The notes below the pieces were generated by a model. That model was given only the letters and a program-made list of their open reading frames with translations, had not been told where the DNA came from and ran no database searches. Below, one piece after another: positions 1-9,718 of a stretch of 64,000 bases of DNA (position 1 is the first letter of the stretch; every line of letters starts with the position of its first letter). Source of the stretch: JBEVOS01 sp964563395 (GTDB lineage: Bacteria > Pseudomonadota > Alphaproteobacteria > Caulobacterales > Aquidulcibacteraceae); the NCBI GenBank assembly GCA_964563395.1, contig CAZLWK010000019.1, positions 1-64,000 on the forward strand, written 5' to 3'. The position numbers and the translations under genes are program-made.

Positions 1-3000
1 AAGGCAAGCTTGGCGGTCAGGCGCAGGTGCCGGGCGTCGCCGGCACGTGGAAGGATTTGACCGACACCGTGAACGTGATGGCGGCCAACCTCACCGAGCA
101 GGTGCGTGGCATCGTCAAGGTTGTGACTGCGGTCGCCGAGGGCGATTTGACGCAAAGCCTGACTGTGAAATCGAAAGGCGAGGTGGCCGCGCTCGCCGAC
201 ACAATCAACAATATGACCCGCACGCTCGCGACGTTCGCCGATCAGGTGACGACCGTTGCGCGCGAAGTGGGCGTTGAGGGCCGTTTGGGCGGTCAGGCGC
301 ATGTGCCCGGCGCCGCCGGCACCTGGAAAGACTTGACCGGCAACGTGAACCTCTTGGCCGCCAATCTCACGACGCAGGTGCGCTCCATTGCGGAAGTCGC
401 GACAGCCGTGACGAAGGGCGATCTGACGCGCCTCATTCAGGTGGATGCGCGCGGCGAGGTGGCCGAACTCAAAGACAACATCAATACGATGATCGATAAT
501 TTGCGTCTTACGACGGACCGCAACACCGAGCAGGATTGGCTGAAAACCAATCTCGCGAAATTCACCTCGATGCTGCAGGGGCAGCGCGATCTGGGTTCGG
601 TGGGCCGCTTGCTGCTGTCCGAGCTCGCGCCGCTGGTGGACGCCCATCAGGGCGTGATCTATCAGATGGTCAGTGATGACGGCGATCAGGTTCTACGCCT
701 TCTGTCAGCCTATGCCGATGACAGTGAATATCGCCATCCGCTGCATTTGAATGTGGGCGAAGGACTTGTCGGCCAGTGCGCGGCGGATAAGCGGCGTCTC
801 CTCATCAATGACCTGCCATCGAACGTGGTCCCAATCCGCTCGGCGCTGTTCAGCGCGCCGCCGCGCAATGTGATCGTCCTGCCGGTCCTTTTTGAGGGCC
901 AGGTGAAGGCGGTGATTGAGCTTGCAACAACGGCCAGCTTCACCGAGCTTCAAACCGCGTTCTTGGAGCAGCTCACCGCCTCGATCGGCATCGTCCTCAA
1001 CTCGATCGAAGCCACGATGCAAACTGAAGACCTCCTTCAGCAATCGCAGCAGCTCGCGGGCGAATTGCAGGCGCAGCAAAGAGAGTTGCAGCAGACCAAC
1101 GAGCAATTGGAGCAAAAGGCCCAGCAGGTGGCTGAGCGCAATGTCGAAGTGGAGCGGAAAAATCAGGAATTGGAGCAGGCGCGCCGCGCGCTTGAAGAGA
1201 AGGCGGCGGAGCTTGCGCTCACATCGAAATACAAGTCCGAATTCCTAGCCAATATGAGCCATGAGCTGCGCACCCCGCTCAATTCGATCCTCATTCTCGG
1301 TCAGCAATTGAGCGATAATCCGGAAGGTAATCTCACGGGCAAGCAAGTGGAGTTCGCGCGCACCATCCATGGCGCGGGCACCGATCTGCTCAACCTCATC
1401 TCCGACATTCTCGATCTGTCGAAGATTGAATCGGGAACCGTGACGGTCGAAGCGGAAGAGATCTACTTCCAGAGCCTCTTGGACCGGGTCGCCTTGCCGT
1501 TCCGCCACGAAGCTGAGAATCGCGGCTTGACCTTCACCGTCAATCTGGACCCGAATATCGGGCGAAGCATCATTACGGACTCAAAGCGATTGCAGCAGGT
1601 TTTGAAGAATCTTCTGTCGAACGCCTTCAAGTTCACGGAATCCGGCGGCGTTCGCCTCGATCTTCACGCCGCGGCGGAGGGCTGGAACGCCGGCCATCCC
1701 ATCCTGGCGCAGGCGCCCTTGGTTGTGGCGTTCAGCGTATCCGATACCGGCATCGGCATTCCGCTGGAAAAGCAGCGGATCATTTTCGAGGCGTTTCAAC
1801 AGGCGGACGCCTCAACCAGCCGGCGGTATGGCGGAACGGGCCTTGGTCTTGCGATCAGCCGCGAATTGGCCTCGCTCCTCGGCGGCGAGATTCAGCTTCG
1901 ATCCGTGCCCGGCGAAGGCTCCACGTTCACGCTCTATCTCCCGATCGCGTATGTCGGCGCGAGCGTGCCGCCGCGTCCCGTCATCGCGTCCGGCGCGGCT
2001 GCCGCGCAACAATTGACGGCATCCCGCGCGACGAATGTGGAGCGCGTCCCGGATGATCGCGGCGTGATCCAGGACGGGGATGAGATTTTGCTAATCGTCG
2101 AAGACGATCCGCACTATGCGCGCGTGGTGGCGGATCTCGCGCGCGACAGGGGACTCAAGGTTTTGGTCGCCGCGACGGGCGTTGAAGCGATTGAACTCGC
2201 GCGCGCCTATCGCCCGACAGCGATCTCGCTCGATGTCTTCTTGCCTGACATGCTGGGCTGGACGGTGTTGTCACGGCTGAAGCAGGAGCCGGCGCTGCGC
2301 CACATTCCCGTGCAGATGCTGACACTGGATGAGGATCGCCAGCATGGCCTCGCGCGCGGCGCTTATGCGTTCGTGACGAAGCCGGTCGAGGCTGAAGCCT
2401 TGAGCGGCGCCATAGAGCGGGTCTTGTCCTTCTCCAAACCGCGACAAAGGCGTCTCCTCGTGGTGGAGGATGATCCGACCGAGCAGATGGCGATCCGGGA
2501 GCTGCTCGCGCACGACGACGTGGAGATCGCGGCGGCCGGTTCGGGGCGCGAGGCGCTCGCGGCGCTGAAGAGCGAGGATTGGGATTGCGTGGTGCTCGAT
2601 CTGCGCCTGCCGGACATGTCCGGCTTCGACGTGCTTGAACAATTGAAGCAAGAAGCCGCCCCTGATGTGCCGATCGTCGTCTTCACGGGCAAGGAATTGT
2701 CCGCCGAGGAGGACGCCCGGCTGCACACCATGGCGCGCAGCATTGTCGTCAAGGGCGTGGAATCGCCGGAGCGGCTGCTCGACGAGACCGCGCTCTTCCT
2801 GCACCGTGTCGTTTCCGATTTGCCCGCCGACAAGCAGCGCATGCTCGAGCGGCTCTTGGAATCCGATGAGGATTTGGTGGGCCGCACCGTGCTTCTGGTG
2901 GATGATGACGCGCGAAATATCTTCGCGCTGTCCAGCCTGCTGGAGCGTCGCGGGATGAACGTTTTGACCGCGACGACGGGACGAGAGGCCGTCGAATTGG

Positions 3001-3248
3001 TGGACGCCGAGCCGTCGATCGCTCTGGTGCTGATGGATATCATGATGCCGGAAATGGATGGCTATCAGACCATGCAATTGATCCGCTCGAAGCCCTTGCA
3101 TCGTCGCTTACCGATCATCGCGCTCACCGCTAAAGCCATGAAAGGGGATCGGGAGAAATGTCTGGAGGCCGGCGCTTCTGATTATCTCGCCAAGCCGGTG
3201 AACACCGAGCAATTGCTTTCGGCTTTGCGGATGTGGCTGCACCGGTGA
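1..3248 (+). CDS. HAMP-repeat hybrid sensor histidine kinase with three receiver domains (5' partial)
   Basis: The frame is open at the window edge (codons in phase from base 3), so the N-terminal sensor part is missing. The visible ~1,080 residues hold at least two tandem 92-residue HAMP units sharing a GTWKDLT signature, a GAF domain (~180-345) and a Gln/Glu-rich coiled coil (~350-410). Next come a HisKA domain with the phospho-acceptor His in SHELRTPLN (codon at base 1260) and an HATPase_c domain (NLLSNAFKF, DTGIGIP, GGTGLGLAI). Three receivers start near residues 694, 816 and 960. Receiver 2 has a weak Lys region (VVKGVE instead of KP); receivers 1 and 3 look complete. The layout resembles HAMP-repeat group III hybrid kinases of fungi and some bacteria. 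It is probably a soluble or membrane-linked osmotic or stress sensor (inference). The next gene overlaps its stop codon. Confidence 0.9.
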   Translation, partial: GKLGGQAQVPGVAGTWKDLTDTVNVMAANLTEQVRGIVKVVTAVAEGDLTQSLTVKSKGEVAALADTINNMTRTLATFADQVTTVAREVGVEGRLGGQAHVPGAAGTWKDLTGNVNLLAANLTTQVRSIAEVATAVTKGDLTRLIQVDARGEVAELKDNINTMIDNLRLTTDRNTEQDWLKTNLAKFTSMLQGQRDLGSVGRLLLSELAPLVDAHQGVIYQMVSDDGDQVLRLLSAYADDSEYRHPLHLNVGEGLVGQCAADKRRLLINDLPSNVVPIRSALFSAPPRNVIVLPVLFEGQVKAVIELATTASFTELQTAFLEQLTASIGIVLNSIEATMQTEDLLQQSQQLAGELQAQQRELQQTNEQLEQKAQQVAERNVEVERKNQELEQARRALEEKAAELALTSKYKSEFLANMSHELRTPLNSILILGQQLSDNPEGNLTGKQVEFARTIHGAGTDLLNLISDILDLSKIESGTVTVEAEEIYFQSLLDRVALPFRHEAENRGLTFTVNLDPNIGRSIITDSKRLQQVLKNLLSNAFKFTESGGVRLDLHAAAEGWNAGHPILAQAPLVVAFSVSDTGIGIPLEKQRIIFEAFQQADASTSRRYGGTGLGLAISRELASLLGGEIQLRSVPGEGSTFTLYLPIAYVGASVPPRPVIASGAAAAQQLTASRATNVERVPDDRGVIQDGDEILLIVEDDPHYARVVADLARDRGLKVLVAATGVEAIELARAYRPTAISLDVFLPDMLGWTVLSRLKQEPALRHIPVQMLTLDEDRQHGLARGAYAFVTKPVEAEALSGAIERVLSFSKPRQRRLLVVEDDPTEQMAIRELLAHDDVEIAAAGSGREALAALKSEDWDCVVLDLRLPDMSGFDVLEQLKQEAAPDVPIVVFTGKELSAEEDARLHTMARSIVVKGVESPERLLDETALFLHRVVSDLPADKQRMLERLLESDEDLVGRTVLLVDDDARNIFALSSLLERRGMNVLTATTGREAVELVDAEPSIALVLMDIMMPEMDGYQTMQLIRSKPLHRRLPIIALTAKAMKGDREKCLEAGASDYLAKPVNTEQLLSALRMWLHR
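12..515 (+). repeat. tandem HAMP-coding repeat (276-bp period)
   Basis: The ten bases at 12-21 recur at 288-297, a spacing of 276 bp or 92 codons. The following ~45 bases are also nearly identical, each encoding a QA-V/H-PG-AGTWKDLT segment. At least one full unit and most of a second lie in the window, and the array may extend upstream of it. The repeat encodes the stacked HAMP units of the hybrid kinase. Confidence 0.8.
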
Positions 3249-4738
3249 TGGGCGAGATGAAGGCGGCGATGGCGAAAGCCAACATCCTGCTGGTGGATGA
3301 TTTGCCTGCGAAGCTTCTGAGTTATGAGGTGATCCTGAAGGATCTTGGCCATAATCTGATCATGGCGCACTCGGCGCGCGAAGCGCTGGAAGTTCTGCTG
3401 AAGAATGATGTGGCGGTCATCCTGATCGATGTGTGCATGCCGGACTTGAACGGTTTTGAACTGGCCGAGATGATCCGGGAGCATCCGAGGTTTCGCGATA
3501 CGGCGATTATCTTCATTTCGGCGATCAATGTCTCGGAATTGGATAGCCTCAAGGGCTATGAGCTTGGCGGCGTCGATTACGTACCTGTCCCGGTGGTGCC
3601 GGGCGTTTTGCGCGCCAAGGTGCGCGTGTTTCTCGATCTCTATCTAAAGACGCGTGCGCTTGCGCAACTCAACAACGAGCTCGAGCGGCGCGTGGCCGAC
3701 CGCACGGCGGAACTAGAGGCGGCTATCGCCCGCCAGGAATTATTGGCCCGCGAGGTCGATCATCGCGCCCGTAACGCGCTTGCGGTCATCCAATCGATCG
3801 TGTCGCTGACGCCGCCCGATGGGCCCGACTTTGTGGATGCCATCAAGGGGCGCATCCGGGCGATGGCGACGGCGCACAATTTGCTTTCGGAGACACGTTG
3901 GCGCGGCGCCGATCTTCTGCGTCTGATGCGCGAGGAATTGGCGCCGTTTGACCATGGCGAGCGGGTTGTCCTCAGCGGGGCCGCCGCTTCTATCGCGCCA
4001 ACGGTCGCGCAAAATCTTGCGCTCGTTTTGCACGAGCTTGCTACGAACGCGGCGAAATACGGGGCCTTATCGCATCCGGAAGGACGCCTTTTCGTGTCCT
4101 GGAGTGCAGATGGAGAGCACATGACGATCGATTGGCGCGAGGAGCAGCCAAGCGAGGTCGTCGCGCCGACGCGTTCAGGTTTTGGCTCGCGCGTGATCGA
4201 GGCGAGCGTGAAGGGGCAATTGGGCGGCGAGATCCGCCGTGACTGGCTTCCGTCTGGGCTGGCATGCAAGCTGACGCTGCCGCTCAGCCATTTCGATTTT
4301 GCGTCCGCCACGCCCAAAAGGATCGGCGGCTCGTTCGGCCCTGCGGAGGTAGAGCAGGGCTGCGTTCAGGGGAGGCGCATCCTCGTCCTTGAGGATGAGC
4401 CGATGATTGCGATGATGACGAGCCGCATGATCGCCGACCTTGGCGGCGAGGTCGTGGGCCCATTCGCAAGCGCGGAAGCCGCGCGGGCCGGGCTGCAGCA
4501 GGCGCCCGACGCCGCCTTTCTGGACGTGAACATTGACGGGCGCGTGGTGTACGATTTCGCTGCAGAGCTTCAAAAGCGCGGGGTGCCGTTCGCATTCTTG
4601 ACGGGATATCATGCGGGCGCGGTCGATCAGGCTTTCCCCACGGCTACGGTTCTGACCAAGCCGGTCTTGCCGGAGGATATCGCGGCGTGTCTTGAGCGGC
4701 TGCTGCCGCGTCGCGCCGCAACTGGGGTGTCCGCTTGA
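3248..4738 (+). CDS. receiver-HWE histidine kinase-receiver hybrid protein
   Basis: The chosen start is the ATG overlapping the previous stop (TGATG), which suggests translational coupling; an in-frame GTG at 3233 is possible. Order: receiver (~8-125), coiled linker, HWE/HisKA_2 kinase with the phospho-acceptor in DHRARN (His ~172), N box HELATNAAKYG and the diagnostic WREE, then a second receiver (~375-490). The first receiver keeps its Asp (LIDVCMPD) but has DYVPVPV where the conserved Lys-Pro is expected, so it is probably degenerate. The second carries VPFAFLTGY, close to the FAT GUY receiver motif of alphaproteobacterial general-stress signalling. There is no membrane segment, so it is cytoplasmic. 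The input is unknown; the neighbouring kinases and lone receiver suggest one phosphorelay module. Confidence 0.88.
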   Translation: MGEMKAAMAKANILLVDDLPAKLLSYEVILKDLGHNLIMAHSAREALEVLLKNDVAVILIDVCMPDLNGFELAEMIREHPRFRDTAIIFISAINVSELDSLKGYELGGVDYVPVPVVPGVLRAKVRVFLDLYLKTRALAQLNNELERRVADRTAELEAAIARQELLAREVDHRARNALAVIQSIVSLTPPDGPDFVDAIKGRIRAMATAHNLLSETRWRGADLLRLMREELAPFDHGERVVLSGAAASIAPTVAQNLALVLHELATNAAKYGALSHPEGRLFVSWSADGEHMTIDWREEQPSEVVAPTRSGFGSRVIEASVKGQLGGEIRRDWLPSGLACKLTLPLSHFDFASATPKRIGGSFGPAEVEQGCVQGRRILVLEDEPMIAMMTSRMIADLGGEVVGPFASAEAARAGLQQAPDAAFLDVNIDGRVVYDFAAELQKRGVPFAFLTGYHAGAVDQAFPTATVLTKPVLPEDIAACLERLLPRRAATGVSA

Positions 4739-4811
4739 CTGGTCCGGACTGCGCGCCGCCAGATGGGCGTGGGTCCGGGAGGCCGGCTGTCGCGACCGAG
4801 GAGCCCGTTTT

Positions 4812-7457
4812 TTGAGTCGCCGCCGCGAAATAAGCCAGCAAGAGCCCATCGGTGTCGAGCGCTTGCTGCACACGATAGAGCGCCTCGCCGCGAGCCGACG
4901 CATGGAGGATGTCGTCGACGCGCTGCGCGACGGCGCGCGGGCCCTTATCGGCGCGGATGGCATTTGCCTCGTCCTGCGGGACGGCGACGAGTGCGTCTGT
5001 GTCGGTGAGGACGCGTTGTCGCCGCTCTTTTCCGGTCAGCGCTTCCCGATGTCGGTCTGCGCGTCCGGGCGCGCCATGCTGTCGGGAGACATCGTCGTCG
5101 TCCCCGATATCATGGCCGACGAATCTTTGCCGCGCGCCGCATATGCGCAGACCTTCGCGCGCAGTCTTGCGGTGGCGCCGATCGGTAAGCCGGAGGCGCA
5201 AGCGGCTCTCGGCGCCTATTGGGCGCATATCGGCGTTCCATCCGATCACGCCATGAGCGTTCTGCAGGCCCTTGCACGCACCGCCACGACCGCGCTTGGC
5301 AATATCCGCTTGATGGCGTCGCTGTCGCAAGCGGAGCAGCGCATGACGCGCGTTCTCGATAGCGTATCCGATGCCTTTTACGCGATCGACCGTCATTGGC
5401 GTTTCATCGCGTTCAACGCCGCCGCGGAGGCCTATTTCGGCGCGCCGCGCGAGGCTGTTCTTGGCGAGACGATGCAGCGTCTGTTTCCGCAGGGGCGCGG
5501 CAGCGCATTTGAGGAGGCGTGTCAGGCGTGCATGCAGGGCGGCTCGCCGGTGCGCTTCGAGATGCAATCGGCGCTGCGCCCGGACAGGATCGTCTCGATC
5601 CGCATCGCGCCCATTCAAGACGGCGTCGGCGTGGCGATCGCCGATGTCACGGCCCAGCGTCAGGCGGAATGGGCGCTGCGCGACAGCGAAGCGCGTTTCC
5701 GCGAGGTCGCGAACGCGGCGCCCGTTCTCATTTGGGTCTCCGACGACACAAAGGCGTGCACCTGGTTCAATGAACCCTGGCTTCGCTTCACCGGACGCAC
5801 GCTGGAAGAGGAATTGGGCGCGGGGTGGCTGGAAGGGGTGCATCCCGACGATCGCGAGGTTGTGCGCAATGCCTATGAGGCCGCGTTCGACCAGCGCCAA
5901 TCCTTCACTCTGGAATATCGTCTGCGCCGCGCCGACGGGCTCTATCGCGACATCGAGGATGTGGGCGCGCCTCGCTACGATCCCCTGGGTCGCTTCCTCG
6001 GTTATATCGGCGCCTGCAACGACGTAACCAGCCGCAAGCGCGCCGAGATCGAAGCGGCCGAACGCGCGGCCGAATTGGAGGCTGTTCTTGATGCGGCGCC
6101 CGCCGCGATCTGGATCGCCCGCGACGCCGCCGGGCGCCACATAGACGGCAATCGGTTCGCCCGCGCGATTCTGCGCATGCCGGAGGGGTTCAATCTTTCG
6201 AAATCGCATCCCGAAGCCGCCGCGCAACTCGCGCATTTCCGCGTGCTGGACGCCGCCGGCCAGGAAGTAAGGCCGGACGATATGCCAGTTCAGCGCGCGG
6301 CGCGGGGCGAGCGTGTGGTGGGTTTTGAGGAGACGCTCGTTTTTGACGACGGCCAAGTTTCTCACCTTATCGGCGAGGCGGCGCCTCTTTTGGACTCGGC
6401 GGGGCGGCCGCGCGGCGCCATCGCCGCCTTCGCGGACATTACATCGCTTAAGGAGGCGCAAAAAACGCTCCATGAGCGCGAGCAAATGTTCCGCACGCTC
6501 GCGGAGACCATCGGGGATGTTTTCTATGTCACCCAATTGGAGCCCAGGAAAATTCTCTATGTGAGCCCTGCGTTCGAAAGCATTTGGGGCAGGAGCGTCC
6601 AGGCGCTTTACGCGGACGCTGACCTGTTCTTTGAAAGCGTCCATCCTGAAGATCGCATGCGCGTGCGTGCAATGAGCGCCCCGCAAAATTCAGGCAAGCA
6701 GATCGAGATAGAGTATCGGATCGTTCGACCGGATGGCGAGGTGCGCTGGATCCTCGATCGCGCTTTTCCAGTGGAGGGAGACGCCTCTCGTTCCGTCGGT
6801 CTTGCTGAAGACATAACCGAACGAAAAATGCACGAGCAGCGGCGCGAGTTGTTAATCCATGAATTGAACCATCGGGTGAAGAACACGCTGGCCGTGGTGC
6901 AGGCGATGGCGTTTCAATCCTTGAACGCGCCGGATCGAACGATAGCCCTCGCCGCGTTCGACGCGCGCCTTCAGGCGCTCGCGGCGGCGCACGACGTGCT
7001 CACCCAGCGGCGCTGGGAGAGCGCCGATCTTGAAACGGTGGTGCGCCGCGCCATGGAAGCGCATGCGCCGGCCCCGGATCGGCTAAGCATAAGCGGCCCC
7101 AATGTGCAGCTTGCGGCCCGCAGCGCGTTGGCGTTTTCGCTCGCCGTGCATGAGCTCGCGACCAATGCCGTAAAATATGGCGCGTTCTCGCGCGCGACGG
7201 GCGCCGTGAGCGTGAGCTGGACGATCGTCGATGGGCGATTGCTTTGGGAGTGGCGGGAGGAGGGCGGGCCACCCACGCAGAAGCCCGCGCGCTTTGGTTT
7301 CGGCCTTCGCCTGATCGAGAGAGGTCTCGCCCATGATTTGCAGGGACGCGTCACGGTGTCGTTCAGCCCTTCAGGCCTGCGCTGCGTGGTCGACGCGCCC
7401 TACGACCCGGACTCCGATCATGCGCTGCAAGGGGATGTCAGCGATGTCTTTGCCTAG
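4812..7457 (+). CDS. GAF/multi-PAS HWE-family sensor histidine kinase
   Basis: The frame opens upstream (TTG at 4692), but the TTG at 4812 has a GAGGAG ribosome site about 8 bases before it and avoids a 47-base overlap with the preceding gene; ATG 4902 is a further option. Order (numbering from 4812): GAF-like domain (~15-155), PAS (~175-280), PAS with PAC (~290-405), PAS-like (~415-535), PAS (~550-660), then an HWE kinase with HELNHRVKN as the phosphorylation site, N box HELATNAVKYG and WEWREE. No membrane helix is seen, so this is probably a cytoplasmic sensor, with the PAS domains possibly binding a cofactor. There is no receiver in the same chain. The single receiver gene 9 bases downstream is the obvious partner. 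Confidence 0.87.
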   Translation: MSRRREISQQEPIGVERLLHTIERLAASRRMEDVVDALRDGARALIGADGICLVLRDGDECVCVGEDALSPLFSGQRFPMSVCASGRAMLSGDIVVVPDIMADESLPRAAYAQTFARSLAVAPIGKPEAQAALGAYWAHIGVPSDHAMSVLQALARTATTALGNIRLMASLSQAEQRMTRVLDSVSDAFYAIDRHWRFIAFNAAAEAYFGAPREAVLGETMQRLFPQGRGSAFEEACQACMQGGSPVRFEMQSALRPDRIVSIRIAPIQDGVGVAIADVTAQRQAEWALRDSEARFREVANAAPVLIWVSDDTKACTWFNEPWLRFTGRTLEEELGAGWLEGVHPDDREVVRNAYEAAFDQRQSFTLEYRLRRADGLYRDIEDVGAPRYDPLGRFLGYIGACNDVTSRKRAEIEAAERAAELEAVLDAAPAAIWIARDAAGRHIDGNRFARAILRMPEGFNLSKSHPEAAAQLAHFRVLDAAGQEVRPDDMPVQRAARGERVVGFEETLVFDDGQVSHLIGEAAPLLDSAGRPRGAIAAFADITSLKEAQKTLHEREQMFRTLAETIGDVFYVTQLEPRKILYVSPAFESIWGRSVQALYADADLFFESVHPEDRMRVRAMSAPQNSGKQIEIEYRIVRPDGEVRWILDRAFPVEGDASRSVGLAEDITERKMHEQRRELLIHELNHRVKNTLAVVQAMAFQSLNAPDRTIALAAFDARLQALAAAHDVLTQRRWESADLETVVRRAMEAHAPAPDRLSISGPNVQLAARSALAFSLAVHELATNAVKYGAFSRATGAVSVSWTIVDGRLLWEWREEGGPPTQKPARFGFGLRLIERGLAHDLQGRVTVSFSPSGLRCVVDAPYDPDSDHALQGDVSDVFA

Positions 7458-7466
7458 AGGGGATGG

Positions 7467-7814
7467 ATGATGGGGCACCGATCCGTGCTCATTGTCGAGG
7501 ATGAGATGTTGGTCGCGCTCTATCTCGAAGATGCGATCACAAATCTTGGCTGCGATGTCGCCGGCGTAGCAGGACGTCTGCCCGAAGCGCTTGCCTTGGC
7601 GCGGGAAGGCAATTTCGACTTCGCTCTGCTCGATCTCAATTTGAACGGCGCGAGAACCTATGCCGTCGCCGAGGTCTTGCGTCACAGGGGCGTCCCATTC
7701 GCCTTCGCCACGGGCTATGGAGAGCCTGGCGTCTCGCGCGAATACGCCGATGTTCCGGTCTTGCCCAAGCCGATCCGTCTCGAAGCTCTGGCTTCGCTTC
7801 TCAAACAAATCTGA
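7467..7814 (+). CDS. single-domain FAT GUY-type response regulator
   Basis: A 115-residue receiver with no output domain. It has the acidic pair (VEDE), phospho-acceptor Asp in LLDLNLNG and Lys in LPKPI. The segment VPFAFATGYG matches the PFxFATGY signature of FAT GUY receivers, which in sphingomonads and related alphaproteobacteria act in general stress response phosphorelays downstream of HWE kinases (family knowledge). It lies 9 bases after the PAS-HWE kinase, with an AGAGGGG ribosome site. The start is ATG 7467 or the adjacent ATG 7470. It probably shuttles phosphate from the local kinases to another protein not encoded here. Confidence 0.9.
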   Translation: MMGHRSVLIVEDEMLVALYLEDAITNLGCDVAGVAGRLPEALALAREGNFDFALLDLNLNGARTYAVAEVLRHRGVPFAFATGYGEPGVSREYADVPVLPKPIRLEALASLLKQI

Positions 7815-8360
7815 TCAATTCAGCGTGCGGGCCTCTGGCGCGGGCCGCGCTGAAGCCATGGCGGGGCGGGGAGGACCGTTTGGGAAGCCTGAGCGATCGC
7901 TGTAATCGCGCGGCCGGCCGGAGCGTCCGTGCTGGGCGCTGAGCAGCGCGGCGCAGGCAACGTCCAACGCGGCGATCACCAAGACCGCGCCCAGTGCGCG
8001 GTCAAGGCCCTTGTGGTCGGCCTCCCGCGATCTCTTCGCCGCGAGCAGCAAGCCGGCGTCTAATACATCGCCCGCGATGCGCGCGCTCACGCCCGCGGTG
8101 TGCCCGGGCGCCAAAGTCATGAAGCCGCTGGCGATTTCACGCGCGCCTAAGGCCCGGATGAGTGCCGCCTGATCGTCCAAGTTCAGAGCACGCGCGATGC
8201 GGCGCGCGCCAATGATTTCAACCAAGCCGAGACCGAGCGAGAGCCAGCCAAGCGCGCGCGCCAATTTGTCCGCGCCGGTGAGCGAGCTTGGGCCGCTTGT
8301 GATCACCTTGGGATCGCCGGCGGAGCGATCGAAGTCGCCGATCCGTGTCATGAGGCTCAT
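7815..8360 (-). CDS. small membrane protein linked to the downstream-encoded dehydrogenase
   Basis: 181 residues. Two to three hydrophobic stretches (ALGWLSLGLGLVEIIG, near 35-55; AGDVLDAGLLLAA, near 95; ALGAVLVIAALDVACAALL, near 120-140) indicate an inner-membrane protein. The tail is Pro/Arg-rich and includes DYSDRSGFP. The N-terminal part resembles the membrane-anchoring region seen in cyclase/dehydrase-type SRPBCC proteins, but no SRPBCC domain follows. It is encoded 22 bases after the alcohol dehydrogenase gene on the same strand, so the two are probably co-transcribed. Function unknown. Confidence 0.7.
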   Translation of the reverse strand: MSLMTRIGDFDRSAGDPKVITSGPSSLTGADKLARALGWLSLGLGLVEIIGARRIARALNLDDQAALIRALGAREIASGFMTLAPGHTAGVSARIAGDVLDAGLLLAAKRSREADHKGLDRALGAVLVIAALDVACAALLSAQHGRSGRPRDYSDRSGFPNGPPRPAMASARPAPEARTLN

Positions 8361-8382
8361 CGCTAGTTCCTTTGCGCACGCG

Positions 8383-9558
8383 TCAGGGCTTCAAGACAAC
8401 CTTGACGCAGCTGTCTTTCTTGTCGCGAAACGTGTTGTAGAGTTCCGGTCCGTACTCGAGCGGGGCGGTGTGCGTGATGACGAAGCTGGGGTCGATTTGA
8501 CCTTCTTCGATGCGGCGGATGAGATCGTCGGTCCAGCGCTTCACGTGCGTCTGTCCCATCCGCCATGTCAGACCCTTATTCATGGCTTGACCCATGGGAA
8601 TCTTGTCGACGAGGCCTGCGTACACGCCAGGAATGGAAAGTACGCCGCCTGGCCGGCACGCATAGATCATCTCACGAAGAACGTGCGGGCGATCCGTCTC
8701 CAGCATGAAAAGCTGCGAGGCGTAATCGAACAGCGTGTCCGGCTGCAGAAAAGTGACGTGCGATTCCATGCCCGTCGCGTCGATGCACTTTTCAGGGCCC
8801 TTGCCGTCGGTGAGATCGTTCAATCTCGCGAGGGTGTTCTCCTTCTTGAAATTGATGGTGACGGCGCCCGCCGCCGCCGCCATTGAGAGCCGCTCTGGCA
8901 GGCAATCGATCGCCACGACGTGTTGCGCGCCGAGCATCAGCGCGGAGCGGATCGCCATTTGTCCCACCGGCCCGCAGCCCCAGATCGCCACCGTATCGGT
9001 CGGCTCGATGTCGCATTGCACGGCGGCCTGCCATCCCGTGGGCAGGATGTCGCCGAGGAACAGCGCCTGTTCGTCCGTCATCGTGTCAGGCACTTTGATG
9101 TGTGTTTGATCGGCGAAGGGCACGCGGATATATTCGGCCTGGCCGCCGGGATAGCCGCCGGTGAGATGTGTGTAGCCGAACAGGCCCGCCGTCGTATGGC
9201 CGAATACTTTGTCGGCGAGGGCCTTGTTGCGATTGCTCCTCTCGCACGCTGAAAAATTGCCGCGCTGGCATTGCTCGCACTCGCCGCACATGATCGTGAA
9301 CGGCACGACGACGCGTTCGCCCACGCGGAGCGCCCCATTGATTCCGGCGCCCACTTCCACCACCTCTCCCATCATTTCATGGCCCATGATGTCGCCGGGC
9401 AGCATGGCGGGGATGTAATTGTGAAAGAGATGGAGGTCGGAGCCGCAGATCGCGCAGCTCGTCACCTTGATGATGGCGTCGCGGGCGTCCTCGATGCGCG
9501 GCTCCGTCACTTCATCGCAGCGTATGTCTTCGCGGCCGTGCCAAACCAGCGCTTTCAT
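8383..9558 (-). CDS. zinc-dependent alcohol dehydrogenase (MDR family)
   Basis: 391 residues from the ATG at 9558; the longer open frame to 9651 lacks a better start. It has the MDR N-terminal catalytic fold with Cys and His ligands (CAICGSDLHLF, GHEMMGEV), a structural zinc lobe with four Cys (CGECEQCQRGNFSAC), and a Rossmann fold (WGCGPVGQMAI). It is of the size and type of glutathione-independent formaldehyde dehydrogenase-like and other MDR alcohol dehydrogenases, so NAD(P)-dependent oxidation of an alcohol or aldehyde is likely; the substrate is unknown. An AGG ribosome site lies about 9 bases upstream. The membrane-protein gene follows on the same strand. Confidence 0.85.
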   Translation of the reverse strand: MKALVWHGREDIRCDEVTEPRIEDARDAIIKVTSCAICGSDLHLFHNYIPAMLPGDIMGHEMMGEVVEVGAGINGALRVGERVVVPFTIMCGECEQCQRGNFSACERSNRNKALADKVFGHTTAGLFGYTHLTGGYPGGQAEYIRVPFADQTHIKVPDTMTDEQALFLGDILPTGWQAAVQCDIEPTDTVAIWGCGPVGQMAIRSALMLGAQHVVAIDCLPERLSMAAAAGAVTINFKKENTLARLNDLTDGKGPEKCIDATGMESHVTFLQPDTLFDYASQLFMLETDRPHVLREMIYACRPGGVLSIPGVYAGLVDKIPMGQAMNKGLTWRMGQTHVKRWTDDLIRRIEEGQIDPSFVITHTAPLEYGPELYNTFRDKKDSCVKVVLKP

Positions 9559-9718
9559 GTCCGTGCCTTTTTGGAGCGTGCTCAGTCGGGGAGCTCTTTC
9601 GCTCAACGTGCGCTCGCGCGTTCGGTTCACTAAAATCGGCGCCACAATCATTTCGGCGCGTGGCTTTCCATAGGGTACGCTCGCCGATACATCTGGGCGT
9701 CAGACCTGGAGCCCATCC

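Noticed and set aside
4644..6686. 680-codon open frame antisense to the PAS-HWE kinase
   Set aside because: Arg/His-rich shadow with no ribosome site or domain; the plus-strand kinase explains the region.
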